A stretch of DNA of 64,000 nucleotides from Pseudomonas sp. GV071 (GTDB taxonomy: Bacteria > Pseudomonadota > Gammaproteobacteria > Pseudomonadales > Pseudomonadaceae). How positions within the stretch are numbered: position 1 is the stretch's first letter; every line of letters starts with the position of its first letter. Below are positions 50,748-59,708 of this stretch, one piece after another. The notes beneath the pieces are model-generated. The model did no database searches. It saw nothing but the letters and a program-made list of their open reading frames with translations, and was not told the origin of the DNA. Both the position numbers and the translations under genes were made by a program. The stretch is from positions 1 to 64,000 of the forward strand of contig NZ_QAOJ01000008.1 in the NCBI RefSeq assembly GCF_003050835.1, read 5' to 3'.

Positions 50748-50826
50748 CGTTGGGCTTCGCCTGTGGCTCAACCCAACCTACGGATCTGGCGTAGGTTGGG
50801 TTGAGCAACGCGAAGCCCAACGCCAC
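50748..50826. repeat. Large inverted repeat between metG and apbC
   Basis: GTTGGGCTTCGC...GGCTCAACCCAACCTACG, six bases, CGTAGGTTGGGTTGAGC...GCGAAGCCCAAC. Two nested arms of over 15 bases make a strong cruciform. It resembles a widespread proteobacterial intergenic repeat. Confidence 0.75.
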
Positions 50827-50887
50827 AAATCGATCTGCGCTGGAGTAATATGCCCGCCTGTTTTGCTCAGCCTTTCGGAGTTGCCCC

Positions 50888-51982
50888 ATGAGCGCTGTTA
50901 CCCGCCAGGTGGTCGAAGCGACCCTGCGCCAGTTCACTGACCCCAACCTCAATCAAGACCCGGTAACCGCCGGTTGCCTGCGCGATGTCAGCATCGACGG
51001 CAGCAAGGTGCGGGTGCGCCTGGAGCTGGGCTACGCCGCCGACCTGTTCAAGAACGGCTGGGCGCAGATGCTGCAAATGGCCCTGGAAAATGTCGACGGC
51101 ATCGACAGCGCCACTGTGCAGATCGACACCGTAATTGCCGCGCACAAGGCTCAGGCCCAGGTGCCGGGCCTGGCCAACGTCAAGAACGTGATCGCCGTGG
51201 CTTCGGGCAAAGGCGGCGTGGGCAAGTCCACCACCGCCGCCAACCTGGCCCTGGCCCTGGCCCGTGAAGGTGCCAAGGTCGGCATTCTGGATGCCGATAT
51301 CTATGGCCCCAGCCAAGGCATCATGTTCGGCATTCCTGAAGGCACCCGCCCACAGGTGAAAGAGCAGAAGTGGTTTGTGCCGATCAAGGCCCATGGCGTG
51401 GAAGTGATGTCGATGGCCTTCCTCACCGACGACAACACGCCGATGGTCTGGCGCGGTCCGATGGTCTCCGGCGCCTTGCTGCAGCTGGTCACGCAAACCG
51501 CCTGGGGCGACCTCGATTACCTCGTCGTCGACATGCCGCCGGGCACCGGTGATATCCAGCTGACCCTGGCGCAGAAAGTGCCGGTGGCTGGCGCGGTGAT
51601 CGTCACCACTCCGCAAGACCTGGCCCTGCTGGATGCGCGCAAAGGCGTGGAAATGTTCCGCAAAGTGAACATTCCGGTGCTTGGCGTGGTGGAAAATATG
51701 GCCGTGCACATCTGCTCCAACTGCGGCCACGCCGAGCACCTGTTCGGCGAAGGCGGCGGCGAGAAGCTGGCAGCGCAGTATGACGTCGACCTGCTGGCCT
51801 CGATGCCGCTGTCGATGGCCATCCGCATGCAATCCGACGGCGGCAAACCGACCGCGATTGCCGACCCGGAAAGCCAGATCGCCATGCTCTACCAGGAAGT
51901 CGCCCGTGCCGTCGGCGCGCGTATTGCTCAGAGTGGACAGAACGCACCGGCTATGCCGAACATCGTGATTTCCGACGATTAA
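50888..51982 (+). CDS. apbC: Iron-sulfur cluster carrier ATPase ApbC/Mrp
   Basis: 364 residues. An N-terminal MIP18/DUF59 domain (VVEATLRQFTDPNLNQD) precedes the deviant Walker A loop GKGGVGKSTTA. The C-terminal CSNC motif (VHICSNCGHAEHLFG) binds a bridging [4Fe-4S] cluster. It is a cytoplasmic scaffold/carrier for Fe-S protein maturation. GGAG precedes the ATG. It lies next to metG, as in other pseudomonads. Confidence 0.95.
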   Translation: MSAVTRQVVEATLRQFTDPNLNQDPVTAGCLRDVSIDGSKVRVRLELGYAADLFKNGWAQMLQMALENVDGIDSATVQIDTVIAAHKAQAQVPGLANVKNVIAVASGKGGVGKSTTAANLALALAREGAKVGILDADIYGPSQGIMFGIPEGTRPQVKEQKWFVPIKAHGVEVMSMAFLTDDNTPMVWRGPMVSGALLQLVTQTAWGDLDYLVVDMPPGTGDIQLTLAQKVPVAGAVIVTTPQDLALLDARKGVEMFRKVNIPVLGVVENMAVHICSNCGHAEHLFGEGGGEKLAAQYDVDLLASMPLSMAIRMQSDGGKPTAIADPESQIAMLYQEVARAVGARIAQSGQNAPAMPNIVISDD

Positions 51983-52078
51983 ACCGGCGCGCTTTCCCGG
52001 AGTGGCGGCTGATTAGGCGCCCGCTCCGGGCAGGCAATCTGTAATCAGCCGTTGCAACGCCAATGAGAAATCGTAGAA

Positions 52079-52097
52079 GATGAGATGAATTATCATC
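52079..52097. promoter_or_regulatory. Fur box before the fecI-like sigma gene
   Basis: GATGAGATGAATTATCATC: 19 bases with GATGA/TCATC arms, close to the Fur consensus, ending 18 bases before the sigma-factor start. It implies iron repression of the signalling module. Confidence 0.6.
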
Positions 52098-52115
52098 TGT
52101 GGCGTTTCTGGCGGC

Positions 52116-52625
52116 ATGTCTACCGACAACTTTTTCCCCCTGCACAGCGTGGAAAGCCTGTATGGCGAACACCACGGCTGGCTGCAGAAATGGCTGCGTA
52201 GCCGCATTGGCAACTCGGCCGATGCCGCCGACCTGGCGCAGGACACCTTCGTGCGCCTGCTCAACGCCCGCACCGCGCCGAGCGTTCGGGAACCACGGCA
52301 TTACCTGACCACCATCGCCCGTGGTCTGTTGATTGACCTGTTCCGCCGCCGTGCCGTGGAAAACGCCTACCTCGAAGCTTTGGCCGCCCGGCCCGAGGCC
52401 TATGAAGAAAGCCTGGAAACCCGTCACCTGATTCTGGAATCGCTGCTGGCCATCGACGCCATGCTCGATGGCCTGGGCCCGCGCACCCGGCAGATTTTTC
52501 TCATGGCCCAGCTGGAAGAGCTCAGCTATGTGGAAATAGGCCAACGCCTGGGCGTGTCGGTGACCACGGTGAAAAACCACCTGAGCAAAGCCCTGTTGCA
52601 ATGCCTGTTGCTGGTGGAAGACTGA
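52116..52625 (+). CDS. ECF sigma-70 factor, FecI/PvdS type
   Basis: 169 residues. Region 2 has IGNSADAADLAQDTFVRLLN and HYLTTIARGLLIDLFRRR; region 4 has LEELSYVEIGQRLGVSVTTV and KNHLSKALLQCL. This is the iron-starvation sigma subgroup that transcribes a TonB-dependent receptor gene after a surface signal. Its stop overlaps the anti-sigma start by one base (TGATG). A Fur box lies just upstream. Confidence 0.94.
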   Translation: MSTDNFFPLHSVESLYGEHHGWLQKWLRSRIGNSADAADLAQDTFVRLLNARTAPSVREPRHYLTTIARGLLIDLFRRRAVENAYLEALAARPEAYEESLETRHLILESLLAIDAMLDGLGPRTRQIFLMAQLEELSYVEIGQRLGVSVTTVKNHLSKALLQCLLLVED

Positions 52626-53572
52626 TGGCCGCCTTGCCCAAGATGCCCAACAGCTGCCTGGAAATGGCCGTGCACTGGTATGTGCAGCTCAACGACGGCG
52701 CCGCCGACGAACGCCAGCGCCACGCCTGGCAGACCTGGCTGGCCGCCTCGCCCGACCATGCACGGGCCTGGGCACGGGTGGAAAAATTGCAACGCCAGCT
52801 GCGCGGCGTGCCGCTGGACCTGGCTTTGCCTGTGCTGACCCAGGCCGGCGTGGAGCGGCGTCTGGCGATGAAGTCGCTACTGGTGTTTGCGGCCCTTGGC
52901 TTGGCAGGGGCGAGTTACCAGTTCTCGCCGCTGAGTGCTGACTACGCCTCACGTACCGGTCAGCGCCGGCAGGTGATGCTGGCTGACGGCAGCCGCCTGG
53001 ACCTCAATACCGATACTCAAGTGGACGTGCACTACGGCAGCAGCGAGCGCCTGATCACCCTGCGCCATGGCGAAATCCGTCTGCAAACCGCGCCGGACTC
53101 GCTAGTGGCAACGCCACGGCCGTTGCTGGTGCAAACCCGTCACGGCCGCATCCGTGCGTTGGGCACCGACTTCAACGTACGCCTGGGGGAGCAGTTCACC
53201 GCCGTCAGCGTGGTGGAGCATGCGGTGGAGGTGCGCAGCGACGTGTCGCCCGCCATCGCCCAGCGCGTGGAGGCGGGCCAGCAACTGCAATTCGATGCCC
53301 GCCAGTTGGGCGCGCCGCAACCGGCCGACCCCAACCGCAGCGCCTGGACCATGGGCATGCTGGTGGCCATCGACTGGCGCCTGGGCGATTTCATCACCGA
53401 GCTGGCGCGCTACCGTCCCGGCCATCTGAGCTGCGCGCCGGAGGTCGCCGAGTTAAGGGTTTCCGGCGCCTTCACGGTGGACGACAGCGACGCCGTGCTG
53501 GCCAACCTGACGGCGTCGTTGCCGGTGCGGGTGCGCAGTTTTTCCCGCTACTGGGTGCGGGTCGAGGCGTGA
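52625..53572 (+). CDS. FecR-family anti-sigma/signal transducer
   Basis: 315 residues. The N-terminal cytoplasmic part has the conserved HAWQTWLAASPDHARAWARV with Trp residues. A membrane segment (MKSLLVFAALGLAGASY) is followed by the periplasmic FecR domain (SRLDLNTDTQVDVHYGSSER, LRHGEIRLQTA). The ATG at 52625 overlaps the sigma gene stop. It should relay the receptor signal to the sigma factor. The C-terminal ~80 residues resemble the STN-like part of FecR regulators. Confidence 0.93.
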   Translation: MAALPKMPNSCLEMAVHWYVQLNDGAADERQRHAWQTWLAASPDHARAWARVEKLQRQLRGVPLDLALPVLTQAGVERRLAMKSLLVFAALGLAGASYQFSPLSADYASRTGQRRQVMLADGSRLDLNTDTQVDVHYGSSERLITLRHGEIRLQTAPDSLVATPRPLLVQTRHGRIRALGTDFNVRLGEQFTAVSVVEHAVEVRSDVSPAIAQRVEAGQQLQFDARQLGAPQPADPNRSAWTMGMLVAIDWRLGDFITELARYRPGHLSCAPEVAELRVSGAFTVDDSDAVLANLTASLPVRVRSFSRYWVRVEA

Positions 53573-53692
53573 TTATTTCGTCTTGATGAAAATATTTCTT
53601 ATCTGGGTTGCTGATTTCAATTCTCATCCGGCTCAAGCAGTAGAGCGGTTTAACCGCCACTAAATCTGCCCACGGCACAAGGATCGAGATTG

Positions 53693-56155
53693 ATGACCCA
53701 GCACCACAACCCCCTGGCAAGAGGCATCCGCCTGGCGCTGTTCGGCTTTGCCCTCGGCGGCCCGCTGTTACTCGGCGCGGTCCAACCCGCCTGGGCGCAA
53801 ACCGACGCCAGCCAGATCCGCTACCAGATTGCCCCCGGCCCGCTGGGTACCGTGCTCAGCCAGTTCGCCGCTGCCAGCGGTGTGATGCTGTCGTTTGCCT
53901 CATCGCAGACCGCCGGCCTCAGCTCGCCAGGTCTGCAGGGCGAGTACTCGTTGCAGGAAGGTTTTGCCAAGCTGCTGGCCGGCAGCAACCTGCAACTGCG
54001 CCAGGAGGGCGCCACACGCTACAGCCTGGTGACCTTGCAAACCGGCGGTGCGCTGGAACTGGGTGCCACCGATATCAATGGCCAGACCCTGGGCAGCACT
54101 ACCGAAGGTTCCGGCTCCTACACCACCGGCGCGGTAACCATCGGCAAGGGCGAGCAGAAGCTCAAAGACATTCCGCAGTCGGTCAGCGTGCTCACCCGTC
54201 AGCGCATGGACGACCAGAACATCACCAGCCTCACCGAGGCGCTGATCAACACTACCGGTATGACCTCGACCAAGTCGCCGGGGCCGGGCATGTTCATCTT
54301 CTCCCGCGGTTTCGATATCGAGGCGCTGCAATACGACGGCGTGCCGACGCCGCGTAACGTCTATTCGCTGGGCAGCTACCTGACCGAATCGATGGTGATC
54401 TACGACCGTGTGGAATTTCTGCGCGGCGCGGCTGGCTTGCTGCAAGGCGCCAACAGCCCGGGCGGGGCGGTCAACCTGGTGCGCAAACGCGGGCAAGCGA
54501 AACCCACCGTAACCATCACCGGTAAAGCCGGCTCCTGGGACCGTTATGGGCTGCAGCTGGACGCGGGTGGTCCGCTGAACGACGAGGGCACCATTCGCGG
54601 GCGTACCGTGGTCGATTACCAGCAGGGTGATTCCTTCGTCGACTACAAGTGGAATTGGGACCAGACGGTATACGGCGCGCTGGATTTCGACCTGAGCGAT
54701 AGCACCACCCTGGGTGTCGGTTTCAACCATCACCAAGGCCACTACCGGCCGTTCTTCCTCGGCCTGATGCGCTATGCCGATGGCGGCGATCTCGACCTGT
54801 CACGCTCCACTTACACCGGCTCGACCTGGAACCGTGGCACTAACGATCAGACATCCGTGTACCTGGACCTTGAACACCGCTTCAACGACGACTGGAAATT
54901 CAAGACGTCGATGTTCGGCATGTTCGAAAGCAACGAAGCGACCTATCAGTACATGGTGGTGGCTGCCCAACCCGACGGCAGCGGCCCGCGCCACTTCAAC
55001 TACAGCACTGACTATCAGAGCAAGAACCGTGGGCTGGACATGTATGTAGACGGCAAATTCGAAGGCCTGGGCTTCGAGCAGTCCGCGGTGCTGGGCGCCA
55101 ACTACTCCAAGTACACCAGCCACGGTGCCTATGCCGCGTACCGCACGCCGGGGGCGAACATCTTTGATATCGACCACCATCGGCCGAACTGGGACATGGA
55201 CAGCATCGCTGCCGCTGGCGAGCTCGATCCCAGCCAGTACGATGTTCGCCAAAAGGGCATCTACGGCACCTGGCGGGTCAAGCTCCTCGACCCGCTGACG
55301 ATGATCCTTGGTGCGCGCACCAGTTGGTACGAGTACCAGTACACCAGCCAGTACATTGAGCAAGGTATCGAGTACCCGGAGTGGGGCAGCGATTCGAAGA
55401 TCAAAAACAGCGGTCGGGTCACGCCTTACGCGGGGCTGGTGTATGAGCTGACGCCGGAGTGGTCGGTGTACGGCAGCGTTTCCGACGTGTTTATTCCGCA
55501 GCCGGAGCCGACCTTCGACAAGCAGCCGCTCAAGCCTATCGAAGGCACCAACTACGAAACCGGGCTCAAGGGTGAGCTGGCCGATGGCCGGGTCAACGTG
55601 TCCTTCGCGCTGTTCCGCTATGACCAGGAAAACCGCGCCACGCAATTGCCTGAACTGGGTTACGTGTGCGCCAACGGTTCGTTGTGCTCGCGGGCGTCCG
55701 GTAAGGTGCGCAGCCAGGGGTTCGAGGCGGAGGTTACGGGTGAAGTGCTGACTGACCTGCAACTGTCTGCCGGCTACACCTACAACACCACCAAATACCT
55801 CAAAGACCCAGAAAAGCAAGGCAGTATCTTCAGCACCTGGACGCCCAAACACATGCTCCGTCTGTGGGCCAATTACAAGCTGCCGGGCGACTTCAACCGC
55901 GTCAGTGTTGGTGCCGGGGTAAACGCCAACTCGCACACCCCAAGCATGTACGGCGAATTCGAATTGCCCGGTGTGGCGATCTGGAGCAGCCGTCTGGCTT
56001 ACCAGGCCACCGATGAGATCGGCGTGGCGATGAACCTTAACAACGTGTTCGACAAGAAGTACTACATCCCCTCGTACAACGACATTAACGGCGGCAACTA
56101 CTACGGCGACCCTCGCAACGTGATGTTTACCGTCAAATACACCCCGCAGTTTTAA
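53693..56155 (+). CDS. TonB-dependent siderophore receptor with N-terminal signalling domain
   Basis: 820 residues. A signal peptide ends near PAWA-QT. The STN domain (YQIAPGPLGTVLSQFAAASG) marks a transducer receptor. The plug (DIPQSVSVLTRQRMDDQN; EFLRGAAGLLQGANSPGGAV) and 22-strand barrel follow, ending in a C-terminal Phe (FTVKYTPQF). It resembles FpvA/FhuE-type receptors for hydroxamate or pyoverdine-like siderophores. AAGGA precedes the ATG; TTG at 53690 is a weaker alternative. With the sigma and FecR genes it makes a complete signalling system. Confidence 0.94.
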   Translation: MTQHHNPLARGIRLALFGFALGGPLLLGAVQPAWAQTDASQIRYQIAPGPLGTVLSQFAAASGVMLSFASSQTAGLSSPGLQGEYSLQEGFAKLLAGSNLQLRQEGATRYSLVTLQTGGALELGATDINGQTLGSTTEGSGSYTTGAVTIGKGEQKLKDIPQSVSVLTRQRMDDQNITSLTEALINTTGMTSTKSPGPGMFIFSRGFDIEALQYDGVPTPRNVYSLGSYLTESMVIYDRVEFLRGAAGLLQGANSPGGAVNLVRKRGQAKPTVTITGKAGSWDRYGLQLDAGGPLNDEGTIRGRTVVDYQQGDSFVDYKWNWDQTVYGALDFDLSDSTTLGVGFNHHQGHYRPFFLGLMRYADGGDLDLSRSTYTGSTWNRGTNDQTSVYLDLEHRFNDDWKFKTSMFGMFESNEATYQYMVVAAQPDGSGPRHFNYSTDYQSKNRGLDMYVDGKFEGLGFEQSAVLGANYSKYTSHGAYAAYRTPGANIFDIDHHRPNWDMDSIAAAGELDPSQYDVRQKGIYGTWRVKLLDPLTMILGARTSWYEYQYTSQYIEQGIEYPEWGSDSKIKNSGRVTPYAGLVYELTPEWSVYGSVSDVFIPQPEPTFDKQPLKPIEGTNYETGLKGELADGRVNVSFALFRYDQENRATQLPELGYVCANGSLCSRASGKVRSQGFEAEVTGEVLTDLQLSAGYTYNTTKYLKDPEKQGSIFSTWTPKHMLRLWANYKLPGDFNRVSVGAGVNANSHTPSMYGEFELPGVAIWSSRLAYQATDEIGVAMNLNNVFDKKYYIPSYNDINGGNYYGDPRNVMFTVKYTPQF

Positions 56156-56187
56156 CGCCTGATAAATCCCGCTAACCCGCATGAGGT

Positions 56188-56258
56188 CCTGTGGGAGGGG
56201 CTTTAGCCGCGATGCTCTTGATCTTGAAAAGCATCGCGGCTAAAGCCCCTCCCACAGG
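56188..56258. repeat. REPIN, near-perfect 71-base palindrome
   Basis: CCTGTGGGAGGGGCTTTAGC...CGCGATGCTCTT, GATCTTG, then the exact complementary arm back to AGCCCCTCCCACAGG. GATGC ends face the loop. It lies between the receptor gene and dcd. Confidence 0.9.
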
Positions 56259-56354
56259 TCCGTGCGCTCCGCTGGAACGCCAACCTTTGAACCCAGCCGT
56301 GGCTCCCGGTAAGATGCCCACACTTTTTCACCTCGCTATTCAGGACACCTCGCC

Positions 56355-56921
56355 ATGAGCATCAAATCGGATAAGTGGATTCGCCGCATGGCCCAAGAGC
56401 ACGGCATGATCGAGCCCTTCGTGGAGCGTCAGGTGCGGGCCGAAGGCGCCAACGCGCTGATCTCCTATGGGGTGTCCAGCTACGGCTACGACGTACGTTG
56501 CGCTGACGAATTCAAGGTGTTCACCAACATCAACTCGGCCACCGTCGACCCGAAGAACTTCGATGAGAAGAGCTTCGTCGACGTCAAAAGCGACGTTTGC
56601 ATCATTCCGCCGAACTCCTTCGCCCTGGCGCGCACCGTGGAGTTCTTCCGCATTCCGCGCGACGTACTGACCATCTGCCTGGGCAAAAGCACCTACGCGC
56701 GCTGCGGCATCATCGTCAACGTCACCCCGCTGGAACCGGAATGGGAAGGTCACGTGACGCTGGAGTTCTCCAACACCACCACCTTGCCGGCGAAAATCTA
56801 CGCCAACGAAGGCGTGGCGCAGATGCTGTTCCTGCAGTCGGACGAAGCCTGTGAAGTGTCGTACAAAGACCGTGGCGGTAAATACCAGGGCCAACTGGGC
56901 GTTACCTTGCCCAAGGCCTAA
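56355..56921 (+). CDS. dcd: dCTP deaminase
   Basis: 188 residues, homotrimeric enzyme forming dUTP from dCTP. Family motifs are [55 protein letters not shown] and [13 protein letters not shown], with the catalytic Glu in LEPEWEG. AGGA precedes the ATG. In P. aeruginosa, as I recall, dcd lies directly by apbC; here the signalling module separates them. Confidence 0.96.
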   Translation: MSIKSDKWIRRMAQEHGMIEPFVERQVRAEGANALISYGVSSYGYDVRCADEFKVFTNINSATVDPKNFDEKSFVDVKSDVCIIPPNSFALARTVEFFRIPRDVLTICLGKSTYARCGIIVNVTPLEPEWEGHVTLEFSNTTTLPAKIYANEGVAQMLFLQSDEACEVSYKDRGGKYQGQLGVTLPKA

Positions 56922-56935
56922 GTAATTTCAGCCAA

Positions 56936-56967
56936 TAAAAAACCGGGCCTTGTGCCCGGTTTTTTTA
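56936..56967 (+). terminator. Terminator after dcd
   Basis: ACCGGGC-CTTGT-GCCCGGT flanked by A and T runs, 15 bases after the stop. Confidence 0.92.
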
Positions 56968-56997
56968 TGGGTTTGCCGCATGCCTCCAACCTCACAC

Positions 56998-57088
56998 CGT
57001 CATCCCAGCGCAGGCTGGGATCCAGAATCGTCTGGGGGAATACGTCCGCCGAAACATTCTGGGTCTCAGCCTGCGCTGGGACGACGGG
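56998..57088. repeat. Inverted repeat between dcd and aotP
   Basis: CCGTCATCCCAGCGCAGGCTGGGATCCAGAAT and, 27 bases on, ATTCTGGGTCTCAGCCTGCGCTGGGACGACGGG. Long imperfect arms; each arm has its own inner hairpin (CCCAGC-GCAG-GCTGGG). An intergenic repeat with no coding sign, near the 3' end of aotP. Confidence 0.7.
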
Positions 57089-57091
57089 GGA

Positions 57092-57856
57092 TTATTTCAG
57101 GTTTCCGCTGAGGAACTGCCGCAACCGCTCGCTCTGCGGGTTATCCAGCACATCCTTCGGCGCGCCTTGTTCTTCGATCTTGCCCTGGTGCAGAAATACC
57201 ACCTGGCTGGCCACCTGGCGGGCAAAGCCCATTTCGTGGGTAACCAGAATCATGGTGCGGCCTTCTTCGGCCAGGGCCTGGATCACTTTCAGCACTTCGC
57301 CGACCAGTTCCGGGTCGAGCGCCGAGGTGGGTTCGTCGAACAGCATGATTTCCGGTTCCATCGCCAGCGCCCGGGCAATCGCCACGCGCTGCTGCTGGCC
57401 GCCGGAGAGGAAGGCCGGGTACTGATTGGCCACGCGCTCGGGCAAGCCGACCTTTTCCAGGTAACGGCGGGCACGGGTTTCGGCTTCTTCCTTGCTCACG
57501 CCCAGCACCCGGCGCGGGGCCATGGTGATGTTTTCCAACACCGTCATGTGGCTCCACAGGTTGAAGTGCTGGAACACCATGGCCAGCCGGCAGCGGATGC
57601 GCTGCAGTTCGTCTTCGTCGGCAACCCGCATGCCGCCACGGTCGGCGACCATGCGCACCTGCTGGCCATCCAGGCTCATGGCGCCATCGTTGGGCTGTTC
57701 GAGGAAGTTGATGCAGCGCAAGAACGTGCTCTTGCCCGAGCCGCTGGCGCCGATCAGGCAGATCACGTCGCCGCTCTCGGCCTTCAGCGACACGCCTTTG
57801 AGCACTTCATTGTCGCCGTAGCTTTTGTGCAGGCCATCAATGGTCAGTTTGTACAT
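57092..57856 (-). CDS. aotP: Arginine/ornithine ABC transporter ATPase
   Basis: 254 residues, HisP-type ATPase. Walker A GASGSGKSTFL, signature [15 protein letters not shown], Walker B IMLFDEPTSALD, H-loop VTHEMGFAR. It powers the aotJQM importer. It is the last gene of the minus-strand aotJQMOP operon. In P. aeruginosa argR follows aotP; here dcd lies there on the opposite strand, so argR must be elsewhere. Confidence 0.92.
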   Translation of the reverse strand: MYKLTIDGLHKSYGDNEVLKGVSLKAESGDVICLIGASGSGKSTFLRCINFLEQPNDGAMSLDGQQVRMVADRGGMRVADEDELQRIRCRLAMVFQHFNLWSHMTVLENITMAPRRVLGVSKEEAETRARRYLEKVGLPERVANQYPAFLSGGQQQRVAIARALAMEPEIMLFDEPTSALDPELVGEVLKVIQALAEEGRTMILVTHEMGFARQVASQVVFLHQGKIEEQGAPKDVLDNPQSERLRQFLSGNLK

Positions 57857-57869
57857 GGGCGGGAAGTCC

Positions 57870-58988
57870 TCAAGGCGAAAGTAGGTAGCCGCTGCGGTAG
57901 GCCTCGGCGCCTGCCACGTGGGCGATGGCCATGCCGGCGGTGGCCATACGGCGCATCGAGCGGGCGTAGAGCAGGCCCGCGGTGCTGCAATGAATGGGCG
58001 TGACGCTGTCGCTGATCGGGTCGATGACTTCGGCGATCAGGTCGCCGGCCGCCATGATCTGCCCCGGTGTGGCGCTGAACACCAGCAGGCCACCGACCGG
58101 AGTGGTTACCGGCTCAACCCCGGCCAGCGGCGTCGCTGGTTGGCGCAGTTCGGGCAGGGCAGGGGCTTCACCGGCAATCACGCCGCAATGGGTCAGGTAG
58201 TTGAGGATCGCCTGGCAATCGGCCGCGGCCTGCTCATGGCTGACATCCAGCACACCACGGTGCTCGACGGTCACCGCAATGGCGCCCTGGGCTATCGGGA
58301 ACTGCTGGCCAAACCGCTGCTGCAATTGCAGCCAGAACAGGCTGAACGACTCATCGAACGATTGCCCGCCCGAGTCGCTGGCCAGCAGGTTGGCGTCGGT
58401 GCCGATATAGCGCGACAGCGGTTCGACCCGTGCCCAGGCTTCCGGCGTGGTGTACAGGTGCGCCACGGCTTCGAAGTCGCAGTGCAGGTCGAGCACCACA
58501 TCGGCCTGGCAGGCCAGGCGTTGCAAGGTCAGGCGTTGCGATTGCAGCTGGGTGGCCGCGGTGCGGCTGTTCAGCACCTGTTTGAGGCTGGCGCGAATCA
58601 GCCGCAGGTTGTGCTCGGCGTCGTCATTCAATAGCGCCGCGACTTCATCGCCCACCTGCTGGCTGACATTGAGAAAGGCGCGGTTGAAGTTCTCACGGGT
58701 TTCCAGCTCGTAGCGCCCCAGCGGCATGTCCATCACCACTTGGGCCTGGCCAATCGGGTTGGCCACCGGCACCAGGGTGATTTCACCGAGCAGTTGGCCG
58801 GCGGCTTCCAGCTCGGCCAGGCGCTGTTTCAGGTGCCAGGCGACGAGCATGCCGGGCAGTTCGTCGGCGTGCAGCGAGGCCTGGATATAGGCCTTCTTGG
58901 CGCTTTGCTCGGGGCCGAAATGAAAGCTGTGAATCTGCCGGGCGGTGCCGGGCACCGGGGCGAGCAGGTCGTGCTGTAGATGACGCAT
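57870..58988 (-). CDS. aotO: AotO: succinylglutamate desuccinylase/aspartoacylase-like protein
   Basis: 372 residues, zinc carboxypeptidase-like family (AstE/AspA). The zinc ligands are in ASLHADELPGM (His and Glu) and VVLDLHCDFEAV (His). GVEPVTTPVGGLLVFSATPG is a C-terminal beta domain. The ATG at 58988 is preferred over a TTG six bases earlier. It lies within the aot operon between aotM and aotP. Its role in uptake is not established; it may act on an amino-acid conjugate. Confidence 0.88.
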   Translation of the reverse strand: MRHLQHDLLAPVPGTARQIHSFHFGPEQSAKKAYIQASLHADELPGMLVAWHLKQRLAELEAAGQLLGEITLVPVANPIGQAQVVMDMPLGRYELETRENFNRAFLNVSQQVGDEVAALLNDDAEHNLRLIRASLKQVLNSRTAATQLQSQRLTLQRLACQADVVLDLHCDFEAVAHLYTTPEAWARVEPLSRYIGTDANLLASDSGGQSFDESFSLFWLQLQQRFGQQFPIAQGAIAVTVEHRGVLDVSHEQAAADCQAILNYLTHCGVIAGEAPALPELRQPATPLAGVEPVTTPVGGLLVFSATPGQIMAAGDLIAEVIDPISDSVTPIHCSTAGLLYARSMRRMATAGMAIAHVAGAEAYRSGYLLSP

Positions 58989-58997
58989 GGGCAATCC

Positions 58998-59708
58998 TTA
59001 ATGCGCGGGACCGAGGAAGGCCAGCCAGCGTTTTTCCGCCAGGCGGAACAGGCCCACCAGGGCGAAGGTGATCGCCAGGTAGATCACCGCCGCAATGCCG
59101 AACGATTGGAAGGTCAGGAAGGTCGCCGAGTTGGCGTCCCGCGCGACTTTGAGAATGTCCGGCACGGTCGCGGTGAAGGCCACGGTGGTGGAGTGCAGCA
59201 TCAGGATCACTTCGTTGCTGTAGTAGGGCAACGAGCGGCGCAGGGCCGAGGGCATGATCACGTAGGCGTACAGCTTCCAACCGTTCAGGCCATAGGCCTT
59301 GGCCGCCTCCACTTCCCCGTGGTTCATGCTGCGAATGGCACCGGCAAAAATCTCGGTGGTGTAGGCACAGGTGTTCAGCGAGAACGCCAGGATGGTGCAG
59401 TTCATTGCGTCGCGGAAGAACGAGTCGAGCAGCGGCACTTCGCGCACTGCGGCAATGCTGTAGATGCCGGTGTAGCAAATCAGCAGCTGGATATACAGCG
59501 GTGTGCCACGGAACAGGTAGGTGTAGAACTGCACCGGCCAGCGCACCCAGCGCGAGGGGGATACGCGGGCGATGGACAGTGGAATCGACACCAGAAAGCC
59601 GAAGAAGATCGAGGCGCTCAGCAGCCACATGGTCATGGCCAGGCCAGTGACATTGACGCCGTCACTGTAGAGGAAGGGTTTCCAGTATTCCTGCAGCAAC
59701 TCGATCAT
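58998..59708 (-). CDS. aotM: Arginine/ornithine ABC transporter permease
   Basis: 236 residues with about five helices, HisM-type permease. The EAA-type loop is MNHGEVEAAKAYGLNGWKLY, and IQLLICYTGIYSI and TFALVGLFRLAEKRWL are family features. It pairs with aotQ, whose stop it overlaps by four bases (59705-59708). Confidence 0.92.
   Translation of the reverse strand: MIELLQEYWKPFLYSDGVNVTGLAMTMWLLSASIFFGFLVSIPLSIARVSPSRWVRWPVQFYTYLFRGTPLYIQLLICYTGIYSIAAVREVPLLDSFFRDAMNCTILAFSLNTCAYTTEIFAGAIRSMNHGEVEAAKAYGLNGWKLYAYVIMPSALRRSLPYYSNEVILMLHSTTVAFTATVPDILKVARDANSATFLTFQSFGIAAVIYLAITFALVGLFRLAEKRWLAFLGPAH

Noticed and set aside
53573..53692. A small gene or second operator between fecR and the receptor
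   Set aside because: Only 120 AT-rich bases; likely the receptor promoter for the ECF sigma factor, but I could not fix the -35/-10 elements.
54800..56182. 460-codon open frame antisense to the siderophore receptor
   Set aside because: Overlaps a certain barrel gene; Val/His/Gly-rich with no motif.
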